From contig NZ_CP050154.1 in assembly GCF_011617705.1 (NCBI RefSeq), positions 1,426,001-1,490,000 of the forward strand: a stretch of DNA of 64,000 nt, in the 5' to 3' direction. This document shows, one piece after another, positions 27,257 to 36,657 of this stretch. Origin of the DNA: Brevibacterium limosum. Its GTDB lineage: Bacteria > Actinomycetota > Actinomycetes > Actinomycetales > Brevibacteriaceae. The translations under genes and the position numbers were made by a program. The notes under the pieces were generated by a model. It had not been told where the DNA came from, did not search any database, and worked only from the letters and a program-made list of their open reading frames with translations. How positions within the stretch are numbered: position 1 is the first letter of the stretch; each line of letters opens with the position of its first letter.

Positions 27257-28102
27257 GTGGAATCGCTGCGCGCCGCCGGCTGTGTCTTCGCCGAAGACGA
27301 AGCGGCGATCCTCCTTGAGGCAGCGGGCGGGCCCGCGCGGAGACTCGATGGTCTCGTGGCCCGCCGCGTTGCCGGCGAACCCCTCGAACAGATCGTCGGC
27401 TGGGTCGACTTCGCGGGCCTGCGATTGAGTGTCCAGCCTGGAGTGTTTGTGCCACGGCAGCGGACTGCTCTGCTCGCGACTCACGCGGTGTCCGCGACCC
27501 GGCGGATGATGAGCTCACAAGGGAATGGGACAGAGCCAGACGTCGCTGCTGTCCGACCTATTGTGCTCGAAGCGTTCTGTGGGGTCGGACCGGTCGCCTC
27601 AGTTGTGGCTGCCCGGGTGCCGGGAGTCGATATTCACCTCGGCGATGCGCAGGCTGAAGCCGTGCGATGTGCTGTGGAGAATGTTGATTGTTGCGTCCAG
27701 ACAGGCGACTCCGCACAGGTGGGGGAGTCGGGTGCCACTGTGACGGGGCATGTCCTCGACTGTCTCCAGGGACTGCCCGACTCACTGCGGCAGTCAATCT
27801 CTGTCCTCGCGGCCGTGCCGCCCTATGTCCCTGAAACTGCGGCCGACTTTCTGCCCCATGAGGCCTTCGACTTCGAACCGAGCACTGCTCTGTTCGGCGG
27901 TGCTGATGGGCTCGACCTCGTCCGACGGCTCATCACGGAGTCGCTCGACTGGCTGGCTCCGGACGGAGTGCTGCTCATCGAACTCGGTCGTGGGCAGGTC
28001 GCAGAGGCCACCACATTCGCAACCGAGCGGAGGCTGGAAGCCCAGAGCCACCTCGGCGAGGACGAACAGACCGTGCTCCTCGAACTGCGTGGTCGAAACT
28101 GA
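27257..28102 (+). CDS. PrmC/HemK-related methyltransferase
   Basis: The 281-residue protein has the HemK-family N domain 'RRVAGEPLEQIVGWVDFAGLRLSVQPGVFVPRQRT', a SAM-binding segment VLEAFCGVGPVASVVAAR and the active-site block as AAVPPYVP instead of NPPYVP, then a conserved 'HEAFDFEPSTALFGGADGLD'. It fits the actinobacterial PrmC-related group whose substrate is unproven. Replacement of the catalytic Asn is notable because Asn orients the glutamine amide in true PrmC. The start is uncertain: GTG 27257 gives a family-like N-terminus; ATG 27128 (inside the preceding gene, with GGAGAG upstream) is possible. Confidence 0.8.
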   Translation: MESLRAAGCVFAEDEAAILLEAAGGPARRLDGLVARRVAGEPLEQIVGWVDFAGLRLSVQPGVFVPRQRTALLATHAVSATRRMMSSQGNGTEPDVAAVRPIVLEAFCGVGPVASVVAARVPGVDIHLGDAQAEAVRCAVENVDCCVQTGDSAQVGESGATVTGHVLDCLQGLPDSLRQSISVLAAVPPYVPETAADFLPHEAFDFEPSTALFGGADGLDLVRRLITESLDWLAPDGVLLIELGRGQVAEATTFATERRLEAQSHLGEDEQTVLLELRGRN

Positions 28103-28118
28103 CAGTAACCGACCTCGT

Positions 28119-28184
28119 ACCGACTGGCTCAAAGCGCACGTGCAGTGCATGAGGGCCGTGCGCCTGCACTTTGAGCCGGTCGGT
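28119..28184. terminator. Bidirectional hairpin between convergent prmC-like gene and gcdH
   Basis: ACCGACTGGCTCAAAG (from 28119) pairs with CTTTGAGCCGGTCGGT (ending 28184), and the pairing continues inward imperfectly for about ten more bases. It lies between converging genes. Confidence 0.8.
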
Positions 28185-28228
28185 GAGCGGGTGGAGTCAG
28201 TACGCTGGCCCACCCTGGGCGATGCGGA

Positions 28229-29428
28229 TCAGTTGGCGAAGGCGTTGATCCCGGTCATGGTCCGCCCCAGGGTCAGCTGATGCACTTCGTGCGTGCCTTC
28301 GTAGGTCAGCACGGTCTCGAGGTTCACGGCGTGACGCAGCGGCGGGTATTCACTCGTGATGCCCGAACCGCCGAACAGGGCGCGCAGGTCACGGCAGACG
28401 TTCATCGCGGTGTCGACGTTGACCATCTTGCCCAGGCTGATCTGCTCGGGGCGCACACCCTTCTCCGAATCCTTGAGCTTGCCCAGGTGAGCGGCGAGCA
28501 GCGTGATCTGCGAGTACTGACCGAAAGCCTTCGCGAGCTTCTGCTGGGTGATCTGGAACGACGAGAGCGGACGGTCGAACTGGATGCGGGTGCCGGTGTA
28601 CTCCAGAGCCGAGAGCAGGGCATCGCGGGCGGCACCAGTGACACCGAAGACGATTCCGTAGCGGGCCTCGGACAGGCAGGACAGGGGGCCCTTGAGGCCC
28701 TTGGCCTTCGGCAGCATCGCATCTTCGGGCAGACGGACGTTGTCGAGGACGATCTCACCGGTGATCGAGGCGCGCAGCGAGATCTTGCGGTGGATCTCCG
28801 GGGTCTGCACACCCTCGGCGTTCGAGGGGACGACGAAGCCGCGGACGACGTTCTGTCCCTTGTCGTCGACCTCTTCGGTCTTGGCCCACACGACCATGAC
28901 ATCGGAGACCGGCGAGTTCGTGATCCACATCTTCGCGCCGTTGAGGATCCAATCGGATCCGTCCTTCTTCGCCGTCGTCTTCATCCCCGACGGGTCGGAG
29001 CCGACATCGGGTTCTGTCAGCCCGAAGCAGCCGATGGCCTTGCCGGCGGCCATCTTCGGCAGCCATTCCTCCTTCTGCGCTTCCGATCCCCAGTGGTGGA
29101 TGGCGAACATCGCCAGCGAACCCTGCACTGACACGAGCGAACGCAGACCGGAGTCGACGGCTTCGAGTTCACGACAGGCCAGTCCGTACTGAGTCGCTGT
29201 CGACCCGCCGCAGCCGTAGCCGTCGAGGTGCATGCCCAGCAGACCGAGCTCGCCGAGTCCTTCGGCCAGTTCGCGGGCGGGGATGGTGGCGTCGAGGAAG
29301 TAGTCGCCGATCTTCTCCCGAACGTTCTCGTCCAGCCATTTCTTCACGATCGATGCGAATTCGAGGTCATCGGATTCGAAGACCGAATCCAGTCCAAGAA
29401 TGTCGTCAGGGCTCAGCGTCTTGCTCAT
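28229..29428 (-). CDS. gcdH: Glutaryl-CoA dehydrogenase-like acyl-CoA dehydrogenase
   Basis: This 399-residue FAD enzyme oxidises and probably decarboxylates glutaryl-CoA to crotonyl-CoA in lysine/tryptophan degradation. It has 'GCFGLTEPDVGSDPSGMKT', 'WILNGAKMWITNSPVSDVMVVWAK', FGGSGITSEYP and the catalytic glutamate in TYEGTHEVH, the arrangement of GCDH rather than short-chain enzymes. I chose the third in-frame ATG (29428, MSKTLSPDD) since GAAAGAG lies 6 nt upstream; 29446 and 29434 are alternatives. It stands alone, facing away from dxr. Confidence 0.9.
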   Translation of the reverse strand: MSKTLSPDDILGLDSVFESDDLEFASIVKKWLDENVREKIGDYFLDATIPARELAEGLGELGLLGMHLDGYGCGGSTATQYGLACRELEAVDSGLRSLVSVQGSLAMFAIHHWGSEAQKEEWLPKMAAGKAIGCFGLTEPDVGSDPSGMKTTAKKDGSDWILNGAKMWITNSPVSDVMVVWAKTEEVDDKGQNVVRGFVVPSNAEGVQTPEIHRKISLRASITGEIVLDNVRLPEDAMLPKAKGLKGPLSCLSEARYGIVFGVTGAARDALLSALEYTGTRIQFDRPLSSFQITQQKLAKAFGQYSQITLLAAHLGKLKDSEKGVRPEQISLGKMVNVDTAMNVCRDLRALFGGSGITSEYPPLRHAVNLETVLTYEGTHEVHQLTLGRTMTGINAFAN

Positions 29429-29585
29429 ATCCATCTCTTTCGCCATTGATTGTCTTCATTCACAGTTTTACCGGAACCCGGTGGAGGACCGGTGTCCCGA
29501 AGCACTACAGATGACCAGGTACGCTGGGCGACACACGAGCTCATGTCGAGTCATTTCCCAGAGAACTTTGGCATCATCGGTTGGC

Positions 29586-30806
29586 GTGAGTAAACGTGGT
29601 TTCATTGTAGTCGGCTCGACAGGTTCGGTCGGCACCCAGGCCCTCGACGTCCTCGCCGAGCACCGGGACGAGCACGCGATCACCGGCCTGGCTGCCGGAT
29701 CTCAACTCGACCTTCTGCTCGAGCAGGCTCTTGACTTCCGTGTGCCCGTCATCGGGCTCACGACCCCTCCGACCGGGGGAGAGTCCGAGGTGCGTGAGCG
29801 CCTGACCCAGTTGGCCGCCGAGCGGGGAATCGCTGATCCCGTCGAAGCCATCCACCTCGGGCATGACGCCGCCGAGGTGGTTGCGGGCTCGGCGGCGGAC
29901 ATGGTCCTCAACGCGATCACCGGTGCGGCCGGTCTCGGCGCGACTCTGGCCGCTCTCGAGCGCGGCACGGATGTGGCCCTGGCGAACAAGGAATCCCTCA
30001 TCATCGGCGGCTCCATCGTCCTCGACGCAGCCCGGGCCACGGGTGCCCGACTCGTTCCCGTCGACAGCGAACACTCCGCCATCGCCCAGGCGCTGCGGGC
30101 CGGCACCCATGGGGAAGTCAGCAAACTCATCATCACCGCCTCGGGTGGGCCCTTCCGGGGAATGACCCGCGATGCCCTGCGCCGAGTCACCCCCGCTCAG
30201 GCGCTCAACCATCCCACATGGTCGATGGGCTCGATGATCACCATCAACTCGGCGACCCTGGTCAACAAGGGCCTCGAAGTCATCGAAGCGCATCTGCTCT
30301 TCGACATCGACTTCGACCACATCGAGGTCGTCGTCCATCCGCAGTCGCAGATCCATTCGATGGTCGAGTTCACCGATGCCTCGACGATTGCGCAGCTCTC
30401 ACCACCGGATATGCGGCTGCCGATCTCCTACGCTCTGGGCACCCAGGACGATGGAACGACGAAACGCCTGTCCTCGGGAGCCGTCCCGCACAATTGGGGC
30501 CAGCCCATGCACTGGTCGTTCGAACCGGTCAACCATCTCGCTTTTCCCGCGCTCGGCCTGGCCATCGACGCAGGTAAGAAGGGCCGCAGCTACCCGGCGG
30601 TGCTCAATGCCGCCAATGAGGAACTCGTCGCAGCATTCATCGCCGGTGACATCGCCTTCACCGGTATCGACAAGGGCCTCACCCGAGCACTGGCCGCTCA
30701 CGAACCGGCGGCCGACCACACGGTGGAGACCGTACTGGTCGCCGATGCCTGGGCACGGGAGTTCGCTCGTGCCGATGTCGCCGAACAGAACGGGGGTCGC
30801 CGATGA
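29586..30806 (+). CDS. dxr: 1-deoxy-D-xylulose-5-phosphate reductoisomerase
   Basis: DXR converts DXP to MEP with NADPH, the committed step of the non-mevalonate isoprenoid pathway; ispG of the same pathway is 3.3 kb downstream. The 406-residue protein has the NADPH motif IVVGSTGSVGTQALDVL, 'ALANKESLIIGG', VPVDSEHSAIAQAL, ITASGGPFRG, HPTWSMGSMITINSATLVNKGLEVIEAH in consecutive blocks, and a C-terminal helical domain. GTG 29586 matches the family start; there is no good ribosome site. The stop overlaps the next ATG (ATGA). Confidence 0.95.
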   Translation: MSKRGFIVVGSTGSVGTQALDVLAEHRDEHAITGLAAGSQLDLLLEQALDFRVPVIGLTTPPTGGESEVRERLTQLAAERGIADPVEAIHLGHDAAEVVAGSAADMVLNAITGAAGLGATLAALERGTDVALANKESLIIGGSIVLDAARATGARLVPVDSEHSAIAQALRAGTHGEVSKLIITASGGPFRGMTRDALRRVTPAQALNHPTWSMGSMITINSATLVNKGLEVIEAHLLFDIDFDHIEVVVHPQSQIHSMVEFTDASTIAQLSPPDMRLPISYALGTQDDGTTKRLSSGAVPHNWGQPMHWSFEPVNHLAFPALGLAIDAGKKGRSYPAVLNAANEELVAAFIAGDIAFTGIDKGLTRALAAHEPAADHTVETVLVADAWAREFARADVAEQNGGRR

Positions 30807-32344
30807 CAGTTGTGCTCTATATCGTCGGGATCATCCTGTTCCTCATCGGCATTTCGATCTCGATTGCGCTCCACGAACTCGGCCACCTCACCCCGGCGAA
30901 GAAGTTCGGGGTCAAGGTCACGCACTATATGGTCGGCTTCGGACCGACCCTGTTCTCCTTCCGCCGCGGTGAGACCGAATACGGCATCAAAGCGTTCCCC
31001 CTCGGCGGGTTCATCGCGATGCCGGGAATGTACCCGCCGGAAGACGCGACGAAATCCCGCCTCGAAGGAGCAGCAGTCGCGAACAACGGCGTCGCTGCGA
31101 ACAGCAGTGTCGACGGCACGGAAGACCTCCTCGGTGGACCGGGCGCGGCACTCGACTCAACGGGCGACGGAACGGTGGAACACCTCGGCGAGGGGATGGG
31201 TGACGGTGATGCCGCTCCGCTGCGCAGGGATCGGAAGAAGCGGAAGGGGCGGCTGTTCGAGGACACGATGGCCGATGCCCGGGAGTTCTCGAATCAGGAG
31301 ATCGAGCCGGGGGAGGAGCACCGGACGTTCTATGCGCTCAGCGTGCCCAAACGGCTCGTCGTCATGTTCTCAGGTCCCTTCGTCAACCTGGTGCTCGGCA
31401 TCCTCATCATGGGGATCTCACTGCTGGGCATCGGTGTGGTCACTCCGACGACCACGGTTCAAACCGTTGTCGAATGCGCCGTGCCCGCCTCCGAGGCGCA
31501 GGAGCGTCCCGCCTCGGAGCAGAACAGGTGCCGACCCGACGATCAGCTCACGCCCGCGTGGGAGGCCGGGATCAAACCGGGGGATGAGATCACCGCGATC
31601 GCCGGTGTCGAGACGAAGGACTGGGACCAGCTGTCGTCGGTCATCAAGGAACATGCCGGCGAACGCGTCGATGTCGACTTCGTCCGCGACGGCGAGGCAC
31701 AGACGGTGACGGTGCCGATCATCGCCACCGAACGGCCGAAGGCCGACGACGCGGGCAAGGCAGTGCTCAACCCGGACGGGACTCCGCAGACCGAGACACA
31801 GGGCTTCTTCGGCGTCGGACCCGTCCAGGAACGCCAGCCGCTTCCGCTCGGCGAGTTCCCCGGCGCAGTGTGGGATCAGGTCTCCGGAGTCTTCCACGCG
31901 ATCCTGACGCTGCCGGTCAAACTCGTCGACATCGGCGAGGTCGCCGTCGGCACGAAGGACCGCGACGCCGAAGGGCTTGTCGGCATGGTCGGCGTCGGAC
32001 GCATCGCCGGCGAGATCGTGTCCACCGACAAGATCGACGTCGTCGACAAAGCGCAGATGGGGTTGGGCATGCTCGGCTCGCTCAACATCTTCCTGTTCGC
32101 ATTCAACATGATCCCGCTGCTGCCGCTCGACGGCGGTCACATCGCCGTCGGCCTCTACGAAGGCGCGCGCCGCCGCATCAACCGGTGGCGCGGACGCGGG
32201 CTGATCGGTCCCTTCGACACGGCGAAGCTGCTGCCCCTGACCTATGTGTGCATCGGCCTGATGCTGTGCATGACCGCACTGCTCGTCTACGTCGACCTCG
32301 TCAAACCCATCACCCTCGACGCGATCTTCAACTCCGGGGGATAG
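30803..32344 (+). CDS. rseP: Site-2 metalloprotease (RseP/Rip1 family)
   Basis: This intramembrane zinc protease cleaves anti-sigma factors and other membrane proteins. The HExxH is in IALHELGHLTPAKKFG within the first helix, a PDZ domain ('WEAGIKPGDEITAIAGVETKDWDQL') lies mid-protein, and the third zinc ligand is in NMIPLLPLDGGH. At 513 residues it is long. Between GGFIAMPGMYPPED and FYALSVPKRLVVMFSGP there is a hydrophilic insertion of roughly 90 residues (31045-31325) containing one CCTCGGCGAGG. It is coupled to dxr, a conserved actinobacterial pair. Confidence 0.94.
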   Translation: MTVVLYIVGIILFLIGISISIALHELGHLTPAKKFGVKVTHYMVGFGPTLFSFRRGETEYGIKAFPLGGFIAMPGMYPPEDATKSRLEGAAVANNGVAANSSVDGTEDLLGGPGAALDSTGDGTVEHLGEGMGDGDAAPLRRDRKKRKGRLFEDTMADAREFSNQEIEPGEEHRTFYALSVPKRLVVMFSGPFVNLVLGILIMGISLLGIGVVTPTTTVQTVVECAVPASEAQERPASEQNRCRPDDQLTPAWEAGIKPGDEITAIAGVETKDWDQLSSVIKEHAGERVDVDFVRDGEAQTVTVPIIATERPKADDAGKAVLNPDGTPQTETQGFFGVGPVQERQPLPLGEFPGAVWDQVSGVFHAILTLPVKLVDIGEVAVGTKDRDAEGLVGMVGVGRIAGEIVSTDKIDVVDKAQMGLGMLGSLNIFLFAFNMIPLLPLDGGHIAVGLYEGARRRINRWRGRGLIGPFDTAKLLPLTYVCIGLMLCMTALLVYVDLVKPITLDAIFNSGG

Positions 32345-32415
32345 GAGAGGCAGGGCGGCTGGGCTGAGCGACCGAACTCTGCGGCTGAGCGTGAGTCGCC
32401 TGCGGCTGAGCTCGT
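32345..32415. repeat. Short spacer with repeated CTGAGCG motifs
   Basis: The 71-nt convergent spacer contains three copies of GCTGAGC(G/T), two of them within GCGGCTGAGC. The same motif recurs at 11531-11590. A small GCTGA/TCAGC hairpin could act as a terminator. Confidence 0.45.
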
Positions 32416-33840
32416 TCAGCTGCTGAGCGTGATCGCCTGCACCTCGCCGAGGTGGTTGAGCCCCACCGTGATCGTTGCCTTCGCCTCTGCTGTGCCCGTC
32501 ACCGCCGAATCGCCGGTGTACGGCACTGTGACCACTCCGCGCAGCGGGGAGACCATGGTCAGGTCCGCCCCGGTGACGGGACGGTCGATCTGCTTCTCCG
32601 CCCGCCACCGGGCGAAGCGCTCCCGCCGTTCGTCGCGGGGTTCGTCGAGGTCCATATTCGTCGAGAAGATCGCCTCTGCGACGGCGTCGTCGAAGTCGTT
32701 GACGAGGTTTGCCGCGGCCAGCACGGTGTCGGTCTGGGCTTGGGCTGCGGGGAAGCGCGGCACCGGCACCGAGGTGGTCCGTCGTTCCAGCCGGGTGGCC
32801 TGTCGTCCCGTGGCCGCCGCCCACCCGAGGTCGAGCGAGTCCTGGACGACCCGCTGCGCCGGATAGTACGTGGTGTTGCCGAGCACGACGATGCTTAACC
32901 CCAGGTCTGGGAACCACCGCATGTGTGAGCCGTATCCGGGGTAGCCGCCGGAATGGCAGACGACGCGACCGAATCGGGTGTCCAGACGTGTCTCGAGCCC
33001 GTATCCGTAGCTGAGCGTCTCCGAGTGATGGTCACTCGTCTGGAGCTCCATGGTCCGTCGTGGCTGCTGGTCGTCGGCGAGGATCCGCGACCAGGCTCCG
33101 GGCGTGTATGTGTCCAGGTGTTCGAGGGCAGCGAGGTGTGTGTCCATCCACGCACCGATGTCGTCCACTGTGGAGATGACACCGCCGATGGGGGAGAAGA
33201 CCCCCGGGCCGGTGAGTTCTGCCAGGTGGAGGCCGCCGTCGAGATCGACGCGGAACCCCGACGCCAGGTCCGGGAAGTCGGTGTGGTCGAACCCGGTGCG
33301 CGTGAGACCCAGCGGCTCGAAGACCTCCGTGCTCACGAGTTCGATGAACGTCCGGCCGGTGACCGCCTCGGCGACCATGCCGAGCAGGGCATATCCGAGG
33401 TTCGAATACTCGTAGCCGGTGTCGGCGGGCGCGCAGGCGATCGCGCCGCGGTGCAGCCATGCGGTGAGCTCGGCCGGAGTCATCGCCTCCATCCGATCGG
33501 CCCACGGGTCGTCCTTCGTGAATCCGGTGCTCATCGTCAGCGCCTGTCGGCAGGTGCGGTCGGCGATCGCAGTGTCGGCGAGCTCGGGCAGCAGGACACC
33601 GAACGGTGTGTCCAGGTCGAGGCCGTCGGCGGCGAGGAAGCCGATGGCTGCGGCAGTGAAGGACTTCGTCATCGAGGCGATCCGGTACGGAACGTCGGCG
33701 TTCACGGTTCGGGCGGGACCGCCTCGGCGAAAGATTCCCCACGCCAGGGATCCGCCCTGTTCGTCGAGCTTCTGAGATTCGGCATCGAGGGCCGCGGTCA
33801 TCGCCTCGATATCGGGTTCGACGAATTCGGGTGTGCTCAC
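32416..33840 (-). CDS. Serine hydrolase of the beta-lactamase/DD-peptidase fold (class C-like)
   Basis: The 474-residue protein carries the nucleophile motif SMTK in 'YRIASMTKSFTAAAIGFL', the YxN motif in YEYSNLGYALLG and a HSGG that substitutes for KTG, typical of beta-lactamase-related serine hydrolases (esterase or DD-peptidase). A C-terminal lipocalin-like region of about 100 residues follows. There is no signal peptide, so it is probably cytoplasmic. GTG 33840 has AAGGAGC 8 nt upstream. The substrate cannot be told from sequence. The C-terminal coding end includes one CCTCGCCGAGG (32442). Confidence 0.87.
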   Translation of the reverse strand: MSTPEFVEPDIEAMTAALDAESQKLDEQGGSLAWGIFRRGGPARTVNADVPYRIASMTKSFTAAAIGFLAADGLDLDTPFGVLLPELADTAIADRTCRQALTMSTGFTKDDPWADRMEAMTPAELTAWLHRGAIACAPADTGYEYSNLGYALLGMVAEAVTGRTFIELVSTEVFEPLGLTRTGFDHTDFPDLASGFRVDLDGGLHLAELTGPGVFSPIGGVISTVDDIGAWMDTHLAALEHLDTYTPGAWSRILADDQQPRRTMELQTSDHHSETLSYGYGLETRLDTRFGRVVCHSGGYPGYGSHMRWFPDLGLSIVVLGNTTYYPAQRVVQDSLDLGWAAATGRQATRLERRTTSVPVPRFPAAQAQTDTVLAAANLVNDFDDAVAEAIFSTNMDLDEPRDERRERFARWRAEKQIDRPVTGADLTMVSPLRGVVTVPYTGDSAVTGTAEAKATITVGLNHLGEVQAITLSS

Positions 33841-34009
33841 TGGGCCGCTCCTTCGTGCAGACTTCACGTCATCTTCACACTACCGTCAGCCGGTGATAGG
33901 GGTGCGTGGTCGGCGGCGCGGCAGTGGTGCGTGGATGGGCCCGCGGTCGCGCAGGTGCCGTTCCAGGGTGCGCACTGCGGACGGTCGGCCGTGTGTCAGT
34001 GGGAGGTCC

Positions 34010-34015
34010 TACAAT
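34010..34015 (+). promoter_or_regulatory. -10 box of ispG
   Basis: TACAAT at 34010-34015, about 85 nt before GTG 34101, in the divergent spacer. The -35 is weak. Confidence 0.45.
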
Positions 34016-34100
34016 GGTGATGGTTCGCACAATCCGGGCTCCGCATCGGCGCCGACTCGGACATTGTGGCTGGTCACCAGCCCGACTGAAGGGATCCTTC

Positions 34101-35264
34101 GTGACATCGGTCAATCTCGGAATGCCCGCACCGCCGCCTCCCGTGCTTGCTCCGCGGAGGAAGACGAGGCAGATCAACGTCGGACGGGTGGGGGTCGGCT
34201 CCGATTCCCCGGTGAGCGTGCAGTCGATGACGACGACGCAGACGACGGACATCAACGGGACTCTGCAGCAGATCGCCGAACTCACCGCCGCCGGCTGCGA
34301 TATCGTCCGCGTGGCCTGCCCGACCGCCGACGATGCCGCGGCCCTGCCGATCATCGCCGGCAAATCCCAGATCCCCGTCATCGCCGATATCCACTTCCAA
34401 CCCAAATACGTCTTCGCCGCCATCGACGCCGGCTGCGCGGGGGTGCGCGTCAACCCCGGCAACATCCGCAGATTCGACGACCAGGTCAAAGAGATCTCGA
34501 AGGCCGCCGCCGAGGCAGGCGTGTCCATCCGCATCGGCGTCAACGCCGGGTCCCTCGACAAACGGCTGATGGAGAAATTCGGCAAGGCCACGCCCGAAGC
34601 GCTCGTCGAATCCGCGCTGTGGGAGGCCTCCCTGTTCGAAGAGCACGGATTCTATGACTTCAAGATCTCCGTCAAACACCACGACCCGGTGATCATGGTC
34701 CGCGCCTACGAGCTGCTGGCCGAGCGCGGCGATTGGCCGCTGCATCTGGGCGTCACCGAGGCGGGCCCCGCCTTCCAAGGCACGATCAAATCCGCCACGG
34801 CCTTCGGCCACCTGCTGGCCGAGGGCATCGGGGACACCATCCGAGTGTCGCTGTCCGCACCTCCGGCCGAGGAGGTCAAGGTCGGCAACCAGATCCTCGA
34901 ATCCCTCAACCTGCGCCCCCGGAAGCTCGAGATCGTCTCCTGCCCGTCCTGCGGACGTGCGCAGGTCGACGTGTACACGCTCGCCGAACGCGTCACCGCC
35001 GGCCTCGAAGGCATGGAGGTGCCGCTGCGAGTCGCCGTCATGGGGTGCGTTGTCAACGGGCCCGGCGAGGCCCGCGACGCCGACCTCGGTGTGGCCAGCG
35101 GCAACGGCAAAGGGCAGATCTTCGTCAAGGGAGAGGTCATCAGGACCGTACCCGAATCCGAGATCGTCGAGACCCTCATCCATGAGGCCAACCGCATCGC
35201 CGAGGAGGCCGCGGGCGAGTCATCCGGTGTCGCCTCGGGGCCGCCTGAAGTCACCGTGGGATAG
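34101..35264 (+). CDS. ispG: 4-hydroxy-3-methylbut-2-en-1-yl diphosphate synthase IspG (GcpE)
   Basis: This [4Fe-4S] enzyme acts in the penultimate step of the MEP isoprenoid pathway. The 387-residue bacterial-type protein has '[19 protein letters not shown]', '[14 protein letters not shown]', '[11 protein letters not shown]' and the cluster cysteines in SCPSCGR and [14 protein letters not shown] 34101 has GAAGGGA 6 nt upstream. Actinobacterial order dxr-rip-ispG-GNAT is conserved; here a beta-lactamase-like gene is inserted in the opposite orientation between rip and ispG. Confidence 0.96.
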   Translation: MTSVNLGMPAPPPPVLAPRRKTRQINVGRVGVGSDSPVSVQSMTTTQTTDINGTLQQIAELTAAGCDIVRVACPTADDAAALPIIAGKSQIPVIADIHFQPKYVFAAIDAGCAGVRVNPGNIRRFDDQVKEISKAAAEAGVSIRIGVNAGSLDKRLMEKFGKATPEALVESALWEASLFEEHGFYDFKISVKHHDPVIMVRAYELLAERGDWPLHLGVTEAGPAFQGTIKSATAFGHLLAEGIGDTIRVSLSAPPAEEVKVGNQILESLNLRPRKLEIVSCPSCGRAQVDVYTLAERVTAGLEGMEVPLRVAVMGCVVNGPGEARDADLGVASGNGKGQIFVKGEVIRTVPESEIVETLIHEANRIAEEAAGESSGVASGPPEVTVG

Positions 35265-35345
35265 GTGCGATACCTTGTGAGGACGAACAGATTCATGGTC
35301 CAGTCATTGGCCCATGCTGACGGCTGAGAAAGAGTTCAGGGGCAC

Positions 35346-36227
35346 ATGGCGCTGAGGATCGCACGACTGGAACATCAGCACACCCGGTGGCTGACGGACC
35401 TGCTTGCGCGCAACCCCTGCGAGAACGTCTACCTCATCTCCCTCCTCGAAGTCACCGGCACTGCCCGGCTGGGGTCACCGGCAGGAACGCTGTACGGAAT
35501 CTTCGACGGTGACCGACCCGTCGCCGCCTACTGGGTGGGCGGGAACATCATCCCGGTCGCGGCGACTCCGGCGACGAATGACGTGCTCGCCCGCAAACTC
35601 AATGCCGACGGTCGCGTGTCCTGCTCACTCATCGGCAGTCGGTCGGTCATCCTCGACCTGCGGCAGCGACTCAACTGGGGCGAACCGCGCGGAGTGCGTG
35701 AGCGACAGCCGCTGCTGGCCATCAGCTCCGATCCGCGGGTGGCCCCTGATGAGCATGTGCACCGGGTGACTCTCGACGATCTCGGCGCAGTGTTTCCCGC
35801 CAGCGTCGACATGTTCACCAAAGAGGTCGGATTCTCACCGATCGAGGACGGCACCGCCGGGTACCTGTCGCGGGTGCGCGGGATCATCCGCAGCAAGAAC
35901 TGCTACGCCAGGATCTCCGACACTCTGCCGCAGGGAGGAGCGGTGCCGAGGTGGCCGGCCACCGAACAGGACGAGCAGGTGCTGTTCAAGGCCGATATCG
36001 GCATCCGCGCTCGACGCATCGTCCAAGTCCAAGGAGTGTGGGTCCATCCCGAAGTGCGCAATCAGGGCCTCGGCGCCTCGGGCATGGCCGCCGTCGTCCA
36101 ACGCACCCGCGACAAAGGCCATTCCACGGTGAGCCTGTACGCCAATGACTACAACGAGACGGCTCTGCGCATGTATGCCCGTGTCGGCTTCGAACAGGTC
36201 GGCACCTTCGCCACCGTCATGTACTGA
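35346..36227 (+). CDS. GNAT family N-acetyltransferase with N-terminal DUF4081 domain
   Basis: The 293-residue protein has an N-terminal DUF4081-like half and a C-terminal GNAT domain with motif A VQGVWVHPEVRNQGLGASGM (acetyl-CoA pyrophosphate loop) and 'VSLYANDYNETALRMYARVGF'. Orthologues lie next to ispG across Actinobacteria; the substrate is not established. The ATG is preceded by a weak purine-rich site. It ends 12 nt from the convergent S4 gene. Confidence 0.9.
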   Translation: MALRIARLEHQHTRWLTDLLARNPCENVYLISLLEVTGTARLGSPAGTLYGIFDGDRPVAAYWVGGNIIPVAATPATNDVLARKLNADGRVSCSLIGSRSVILDLRQRLNWGEPRGVRERQPLLAISSDPRVAPDEHVHRVTLDDLGAVFPASVDMFTKEVGFSPIEDGTAGYLSRVRGIIRSKNCYARISDTLPQGGAVPRWPATEQDEQVLFKADIGIRARRIVQVQGVWVHPEVRNQGLGASGMAAVVQRTRDKGHSTVSLYANDYNETALRMYARVGFEQVGTFATVMY

Positions 36228-36239
36228 GCGGTCGGCGAA

Positions 36240-36656
36240 TCAGTCGCGGCGATTGCGGGACTGCGGTTTGGCCATATCGCCGAGGAACTTCTCCATCTCC
36301 CGGCGGTCCTTCTTCGTCGGACGCCCCAAGCCCTTGTCGCGCCTGGGCACGAATCCGCGCAGCGCCGGATCGGGCGGGGGAGTCAGATCCTCGTAGCACT
36401 TCACGGCCACACTGGCCTGCATCCGAGTGGGGATGAACCCGGTGATCTTCCAGATGAATTCCGACCCGGCCTTGCGCACTCGGACCTCTTGGCCGATCGT
36501 CACCTTCTGCGCGGCCTTGACCCGCTGACCATCGACCTGGACATGGCCGCCGCGGCAGGCTTGAGTGGCGAGGTTGCGGGTCTTGAACATCCGTGTCGTC
36601 CACAGCCACACGTCGATGCGCATGTGCTTGGACGGGTCACGATCGATCTCAGTCAT
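36240..36656 (-). CDS. S4-domain RNA-binding protein (Hsp15/RqcP type)
   Basis: The 138-residue protein is an S4 RNA-binding domain, 'MRIDVWLWTTRMFKTRNLATQACRGGHVQVDGQRVK', followed by a basic tail, 'PRRDKGLGRPTKKDRREMEKFLGD', typical of Hsp15/RqcP-like proteins. These bind 50S subunits carrying stalled nascent chains. ATG 36656 has GGGAGTGAG upstream; an internal ATG (36623) would remove the first 11 residues. It lies 1 nt after the Nudix gene and is probably co-transcribed with it. Confidence 0.88.
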   Translation of the reverse strand: MTEIDRDPSKHMRIDVWLWTTRMFKTRNLATQACRGGHVQVDGQRVKAAQKVTIGQEVRVRKAGSEFIWKITGFIPTRMQASVAVKCYEDLTPPPDPALRGFVPRRDKGLGRPTKKDRREMEKFLGDMAKPQSRNRRD

Positions 36657-36657
36657 C

